A stretch of DNA of 64,000 nucleotides from Owenia fusiformis (lineage: Eukaryota; Annelida; Polychaeta; Sabellida; Oweniidae): contig CAIIXF020000006.1 of assembly GCA_903813345.2 (NCBI GenBank), forward strand, positions 4,363,096 through 4,427,095, written 5' to 3'. Position 1 is the first letter of the stretch; each line of letters opens with the position of its first letter. Both the position numbers and the translations under genes were made by a program. Positions 58,949 through 64,000 of the stretch are shown in pieces. Under the pieces are notes generated by a model. The model searched no databases, had not been told where the DNA came from, and saw only the letters and a list, made by a program, of their open reading frames with translations.

Positions 58949-60526
58949 ATAATGGGTAAGTACGGAAAACCTATTATTTCCAAGAAAGTCATTGTTCTGA
59001 TGATCATATTCAAAAGACTGGACACGATTAACATAATGATTGTCCTTCATGACATTTAAATGACCCCTTGCAGGAGGAATATCATTGGGTTTATTGGGGC
59101 ATCGTGATTGTTTGTGTCCAATTGTTTTACAAAAATGGCAGCGTACAGCGGTTGGGTGCCAACATGTGGAAGGGAGATGACTCTCCCCACATTTATTGCA
59201 GGACATGTCCTTATTGGTGCTGTTACGATTTTGTGTATAAGTGTTCATGGATCTTGGCTTGTTGGTGTTGATATATCCTGATTGTCTTGTGTTGGTTGAT
59301 GTAAGTGTTGAAGTTGTCGTTGGAGGGTTCTTTGGTTGATGTTCCTTGCGGCTGGTCTTAGTTTGAGGGCTGTTCCTTTTGTTACGGGGTAAAGTGACAT
59401 CATCACATGTGGTTTTCAGTTTGAGGTTTTTAACCAAACTATTGGTTCCAGCGTCACTTAGATGCAGTTTATCTGGACATAGGTATCCGTTATTGATAGA
59501 CTCGTCGCGAAGCTTGAAGTTAATGTCATTGTCGTTGAATGTTACAGCCTCATCCTGGCAGTGGCATAACAAGAAACCGTTAAGCTGGTTGATTCGTTCT
59601 TGCACAGTCAGATCATTTAGACGGGGGGTTACACTGGATACGGTGAGGCTATTGCAAAGCTGTTTTGCTGTCTTAATGAGAAGGGCATAATCCTCAGATA
59701 TTAGTTTCACATCGTCTCTTTCGGCGCAATCGTTACTGGCAACTTGCAGATAGATGTGGTCATACTTCTCTTTTTTCTTGAGAAGTTTGTTGTGTATGGT
59801 AGCTATTTTGCCTCCACGAATACAGTCCACTTCGGTATCAATGAGCTTTGTTTCATCTATGTCCCGGATAATTGATGAACCTATTATGAGGGATTTGGGG
59901 TTTGGCTGCGGGGCATGCTTCACTTCCTTTAGTTTGTTCACGGTTTTTCTAAGGTCATTCAATTCTTTATGAAGTTCCTCATTATCTGCAGTTTTACGAG
60001 CGAGTTGTTTAACAAGTTCACTATTTGTATCGTTCAACTGTTTCAAGGTGTTAACTGTGGTCTGTATGTCCAAGACAGTTGACATGAGGTTATTAAGATC
60101 AATATTGCTATTCGCCTTAGCATTACGATTCAATGTGCGTGTTGGATTTGGCTGTGACATGGTTTTGGCGGGACGTCCTCTCTTCCTTTGCGTGGTGTGT
60201 GGGGTCCTGGGGGTCTTGGGATGTCGTTTAGCAGTAATACGTGTTGAACGGCGCGCAGGTTGAGGGGATGTTCCTGGAGAATCAGGAGGCTGAGAGTCAG
60301 GAATCATCATGACAACATTATCTACACGCCGAGGGCTATCCTGTCCTGATGCTATAAGTCCATCGTTAAGTGAAATTGTATTCTGATTTGTGTCAGAATC
60401 TGATGATACTGTAGAGTCATTGAGACAATTTCCATGTGTACAAATATGCTCTGGTTCAACATCTGCCAAAGCCTGTGTTTGTGTATCTGGCAGCAACTGT
60501 GTCAATGTCATTGTTGGGTTTTCCAT
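58949..60526 (-). CDS. LINE ORF1: coiled coil, SGNH esterase-like domain, zinc knuckles
   Basis: This 526-aa RNA-binding protein starts at ATG 60526. Residues 1-140 are Ser/Thr/Pro-rich and then basic (KRGRPAKT). Residues ~145-205 form a coiled coil. Residues ~210-370 show the SGNH/GDSL order: IIGSSIIRD (nucleophile Ser), VASND (Asn block) and PDKLHLSD (Asp/His). ORF1 esterase domains are known from CR1/L2 LINEs and are thought to help membrane association or particle assembly. Two zinc knuckles follow near residues 443-476: CNKCGESHLPSTC (C-x2-C-x3-H-x4-C) and CHFCKTIGHKQSRC (C-x2-C-x4-H-x4-C). The frame ends at the UAG shared with ORF2. The coordinates exclude that stop. Confidence 0.88.
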
Positions 60527-60533
60527 TGTAAAT

Positions 60534-60605
60534 ACCTGTTAGTTCAAATTTAGGTAATTACTGTAGGACCTGTTAGTTCTAATTCAGGTAATTACTATAG
60601 CCCTT
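60534..60605 (-). repeat. 35-bp direct doublet at the LINE 5' end
   Basis: ACCTGTTAGTTC followed by AATT(T/C)AGGTAATTACT occurs twice in tandem just upstream of ORF1. Tandem 5' monomers in LINEs often carry promoter activity. Here this is only suggestive. Confidence 0.6.
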
Positions 60606-61228
60606 TGCTAGCCTATGTTGGCTGTAATAATTGGCTATGTTATAAAAAGGTCTATCCTGCTTTATGCACTTAAAATGGTTCCTAGTTGATCAACTGAAAT
60701 CCAGATATTTCATCCACTAAAAACTCTTTCAAAAGTTGTTTAAAATATATCCAGTTTTTATCACAGTGTTCTCCAAGCGTTCATGTATACCACTGTAGCT
60801 TTGAATTTATACTAGAAAGTCTATTTCAGTAAAAAAACTAGCTTTTTGATGGAGCAAATATTTCATTGACTTCTCTCAAGTGGTGCTGTATCATGCTCAA
60901 CACAATAACTCTACCCAGTGGAGACATCGTAATATTAGAATATTTAATTTGACCCTCTCCTCCCTAACAATCGAAGGAATAGTATACACCTTGCTCTTAG
61001 CACTAATTATCGTTTCGAACATCGTTTTTGAATGTCAAATCTTTTCATAAACCCAAAATAAGTCATTTGTAAGTGTATACTGGCCATCAATCATATTAAA
61101 GGGAAAATGTGTATAAGTGAGTTTGTTAAAGTAATTTTGAGATCGGCAATCAGGATTGAATGATAAAGACAGTCAAGACTTTTGTATTTCTTATTCAAAT
61201 TTTCAAGGACGTTTCATGACGTTCGCTA
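60606..61228. other. Intergenic: LINE 5' flank and neuropeptide gene 3' flank
   Basis: AT-rich. Downstream of the neuropeptide stop (minus strand) no canonical AATAAA is seen within 600 bp; AATAAG near 61190 is the nearest variant. Confidence 0.4.
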
Positions 61229-62284
61229 CTAAAATGTTGATTTTCCAATACGTAGAAAACCTTGTCGTTTATCATTTACTGATTTACCGATCCTTAAAAA
61301 ACCTTGTCGTTTAGTTTGTTCGCCTCCTATTCGTACAAATGAGTTTGCTCGTTTTTCAGCGTCCGATTTCAATACATTTCTACCAATTCTGACGAATCCG
61401 AACCCTCGTTTTTGAGTTATTGAACCATTTGATTTTTTACCAATTCTGAGAAATGAACTAGCACGTTTACCATCATCGTCGTCATCGTCTTTCTTACCAA
61501 TTCGCAAAAATGCATTAGGTCCTCGTTTGTCGTTGCTTTTACCTATTCGTAAAAACGAACTGGCTCTTTTATCTTGGAAATTCAAACTATTTTGCTTGTT
61601 TTTGTCTGCCATATCCTTCCCTATTCTCACAAATGAGCTGGCCCTTTTCCCCTCAGTCACGCCATCAGACTTCTTTCCTATTCTCAAAAATGAACTTGCT
61701 CGCTTCTCATCATCATTAATAGCTTTGCCGATACGTAAGAATGAACTTGGAGCTCGTTTGTCATTATCCTTCTTTCCAATGCGTAGGAATGCATTGGGGG
61801 CTCGCTTAGCTACATCCTTGTTGCCTTCACTTGGAAATGAATCTGACCTGAAGTCGGCCTCATTTTCTTCTAACTCGCCATTACCACGCCCGATCCTCAG
61901 AAACGAACTAGCTCTTTTTGAATTGTCACCAAAACTTCTACCAATTCTAAGAAATCCACCAGCCCGTTTAACAGCATACATGTCACTATCCTCCAAACCA
62001 CCGCGTCCTATTCGTAAAAAACCCGCTTGACGTTTGTCGGTATCTGCAAGGAGGCCTCCTCCTGAAGTCCTAAGAAGAGCATTTTCCGCGATGGCAGACA
62101 ATATTTTTTGTCGCTCGATATCATCAAAAATGTCACATATACGTGCCTCGCAAAAAGCTTGTGAGTCCTCCTTGGCGATATTGGCACAGATGGCTTTGCA
62201 CATTGTTGTCGCCTTTGAGACTTGGAACAGGCAGAACAGAGCACATAGCAGCAGAACCGACACTCTGGTTGGAGTACACATCAT
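61229..62284 (-). CDS. FxRIamide (FLRI/FVRI-amide) neuropeptide precursor
   Basis: A secreted prohormone of 351 aa. I start it at 62284 (MMCTPTRV) because a 3' splice-acceptor-like CATTTTCAG lies just upstream (AG at 62300-62301). This makes the 17 further in-frame codons before it probable intron. Residues 1-25 are a signal peptide (VLLLCALFCLF core, cleavage near SKA). A spacer with four cysteines (CKAIC and CEARIC) follows. Then 14 repeats lie between KR sites: seven SSFLRIG/SSFVRIG-type (ASSFLRIG four times, APSSFLRIG, ASSFVRIG, ANSFVRIG), two PNAFLRIG, two GFLRIG with a longer N-terminus, one GFGFVRIG and two QGFLRIG. Thirteen are followed by K or R, giving C-terminal amides. Acidic spacers separate several repeats. 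FxRI/FVRI-amides are known in molluscs and annelids. Confidence 0.9.
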   Translation of the reverse strand: MMCTPTRVSVLLLCALFCLFQVSKATTMCKAICANIAKEDSQAFCEARICDIFDDIERQKILSAIAENALLRTSGGGLLADTDKRQAGFLRIGRGGLEDSDMYAVKRAGGFLRIGRSFGDNSKRASSFLRIGRGNGELEENEADFRSDSFPSEGNKDVAKRAPNAFLRIGKKDNDKRAPSSFLRIGKAINDDEKRASSFLRIGKKSDGVTEGKRASSFVRIGKDMADKNKQNSLNFQDKRASSFLRIGKSNDKRGPNAFLRIGKKDDDDDDGKRASSFLRIGKKSNGSITQKRGFGFVRIGRNVLKSDAEKRANSFVRIGGEQTKRQGFLRIGKSVNDKRQGFLRIGKSTF

Positions 62285-62299
62285 TTGTAAGGTATTTGG

Positions 62300-62308
62300 C
62301 TGAAAATG
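62300..62308 (-). other. Putative 3' splice acceptor of the neuropeptide gene
   Basis: On the minus strand a pyrimidine-rich CATTTTCAG ends 15 nt before the ATGATG start. Neuropeptide genes often have a separate 5' non-coding exon, which would lie at higher coordinates. Confidence 0.5.
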
Positions 62309-64000
62309 AAGGTACAATATTATATAAAAATACACTATTGAATGTTATGTGTCACGTAAACTTGTTTTTAAGCAAATACATAAATTGTTATATCCCTCTG
62401 TTTTAAGTAAGATGTAATGGAGTGGAGTGAGGAACTGTGGATTATATCTCATATTAAATACACCTGATATAAAACAATAATATAGACTAAATGACAAACT
62501 TCGTGTTGACTTCAGCTGTAAATGATTAATAAAAATAATGCTACGGTATTATGACCAATGCTAATGTACAGTCATTAAAACACCATTAGTCGATGATCGC
62601 AAAGTACTCATACGGATGTTTTGGCAAATAATTGAGTTTTAAACCATTTCAGAAATGTATATTTCTGATCATTATTTTTGTAGGTTAAAGCCTTCATCAA
62701 TCATCAGGAAATCAATTGAAGTCGCGTTCAATTTCCAACGTGTTAATGTTATTTAATGCGTTGGTAAAAAAATTTAACTAATGTCGCCAGAATTAGAATT
62801 ATACGAAGGTCGTTCAATAGATACTAAAACTGGACTTCCTTGCGAATAGACCAACTTAAACGTTCATGGGCCTTTAATAAGAGTGAAAAAACACCTCGAT
62901 ACGTTGTATTAAATGACCAGTATTTCATTATTTACTCAGTATTTAGATATCGCACCTTCCTCATAAAACATGAAATGAAGAGGGTTTGTATCAGTTTTTA
63001 TTGGACGACCTTCGTACGACCCAGTGCTATGTGCCCTATACGTGAAGATAATTGAATCGCCATATCTTTGCAAGGAAAGAGGAGAGGAATCAATAGCGAA
63101 TGAGATGGATCTTACTTAGAAATTATAAAGGGCATAAATATGTTTTGTCAAATGTAGCTATCAGAGTTCCGATCTGTCATGATTGTTGCGTACGGGACGC
63201 CCGGGAAATAAGGATACATTGTAAGCACACACATGGGATTTTATATACAAAGAATCTTGAGCCGAAACATGGCATAAATCAACACAAAGTTGTTTTGTGT
63301 TTTGTGACGTATCGTGAACATTACGATACGAACGCAGTGTCATATGCCTAACGTTTACAAAATGTGCACCCCTTCATCACGTCCCTTCTTATCCTCAAAC
63401 TCTCATATCTACCCAATATCTATAATGTTTGTAGTATGAGCCACTCATAAGTGATGACTCTTCCACAAAAAACAAGGTATCTTCAGTGTAAAAGGTCCAA
63501 GTCAAGGCCCGTTAGCTTAAATTCGATGTCCCTGTTGAGAAAGTTAACGCAAACAGTATGCAGAAATATATGACAAATTAATTTCCCGAGTAAAATGTCC
63601 CACGAGAGATCAGACGGTGCCATAGCCCAATAACTACATCTGTTTATGGTTTAGCTTCAATAAGAAGTTTTATCTTTATTTACCGCAGACCTTTCATTTC
63701 TGTGCATTGGCGTTAACTTTCATGTTTTGATTCAACGTCTGCTCAATCATTTCTTTTCGGTGGCCTATATAATCCGGGTCTATCCAAATAAAAAAAATGA
63801 ACGAAATCGACAATCTGAATTGAGCATATAACAAAAAGTACGTTGATTGTTTATCTCGTTAATGCAAGAGTTGACATATTAAATGCGAGAGTTGACAGCT
63901 TAATATTTTATTCGAACACATGCAAGACAATGGTTGCGAAACGGTTTATAGGTTTCAAAGAGCAATGAATCCCTCGAGAAAACTAGAACTGCTTTAACCA
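62309..64000. other. Upstream region of the neuropeptide gene
   Basis: It probably holds the intron, leader exon and promoter of the minus-strand neuropeptide gene, but none can be fixed. Overlapping short open frames on both strands (62840-63351) show no motifs. Confidence 0.4.

Larger units (their letters stand above)
55201..60605 (-). mobile_element. CR1/L2-group non-LTR retrotransposon
   Basis: This near full-length LINE on the minus strand has a 5' leader with a 35-bp doublet (60534-60605), ORF1 (60526-58946), ORF2 (58945-55370) and a short 3' UTR ending in about five AAAT/TAAA repeats (55201-55225). An esterase-bearing ORF1 and an ORF2 with endonuclease and RT but no RNase H fit the CR1/L2 (Jockey superfamily) group. 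Target duplications were not found, so the 5' boundary is approximate. ORFs are undisturbed apart from one UAG between them. Confidence 0.85.

Noticed and set aside
61527-62030. 167-codon plus-strand open frame opposite the neuropeptide gene
   Set aside because: It is the antisense shadow of the repeated FLRIGK codons; its periodicity copies the neuropeptide repeats.
62285-62335. N-terminal 17-residue extension of the neuropeptide precursor
   Set aside because: A splice acceptor-like CATTTTCAG lies within it, and the signal peptide is better formed from the internal ATGATG.

Overview
The window looks like animal nuclear DNA that is AT-rich and dominated by transposable elements and satellites. 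It has no operon-like gene packing. The one ordinary host gene I can recognise is a neuropeptide precursor (61229-62284, minus) carrying 14 tandem copies of an FLRIG/FVRIG core between dibasic sites. Amidated FxRIamide/FVRIamide peptides of this kind are known from molluscs and annelids, so the source is most likely a lophotrochozoan, with a mollusc as first guess. Species cannot be set from the sequence.

Layout. 1-26.5 kb is gene-poor and holds nested inverted-repeat elements (2.0-3.0, 3.2-5.0, 11.3-11.9, 14.1-16.8 and 24.3-25.2 kb), minisatellites (5.8, 6.4, 13.2, 18.8 and 23.8 kb), a two-copy dispersed repeat (8.2 and 16.8 kb), a decayed LINE endonuclease fragment (23.4 kb) and one inverted copy (9.2-11.1 kb) of a larger repeat. 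26.5-36.06 kb is a head-to-tail array of about six 1.3-1.9 kb copies of that same repeat. Its ends (subterminal inverted repeats, a terminal hairpin, CTAG before T, and an internal microsatellite) resemble a non-autonomous Helitron/Helentron. 36.1-40.8 kb holds a tRNA-derived SINE, an 85-bp satellite and a decayed mariner-like transposon with a small MITE inside it.

41.3-50.6 kb is an apparently intact Ty3/gypsy-type LTR retrotransposon. Its two 814-bp LTRs look identical, and a 4-bp duplication flanks it. It sits inside an older inverted-repeat element. Gag and Pol are linked by a textbook -1 frameshift module: slippery A AAA AAC, 6-nt spacer, then a 10-12 bp hairpin.

50.9-54.2 kb contains three more inverted-repeat elements, one with a clean 8-bp target duplication. 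55.2-60.6 kb is a nearly complete CR1/L2-type LINE on the minus strand. ORF1 has a coiled coil, an SGNH-esterase-like domain and zinc knuckles; ORF2 has an endonuclease and a reverse transcriptase. The two ORFs share one frame, are separated only by a single UAG, and ORF2 has no ATG upstream of its endonuclease core. The neuropeptide gene follows at 61.2-62.3 kb.

The genes do not form a pathway: the two retrotransposons encode their own replication machinery, the small elements are presumably mobilised in trans, and the neuropeptide gene is independent. The most distinctive signals are the two recoding arrangements, the neuropeptide repeat precursor and the rolling-circle-like repeat array.
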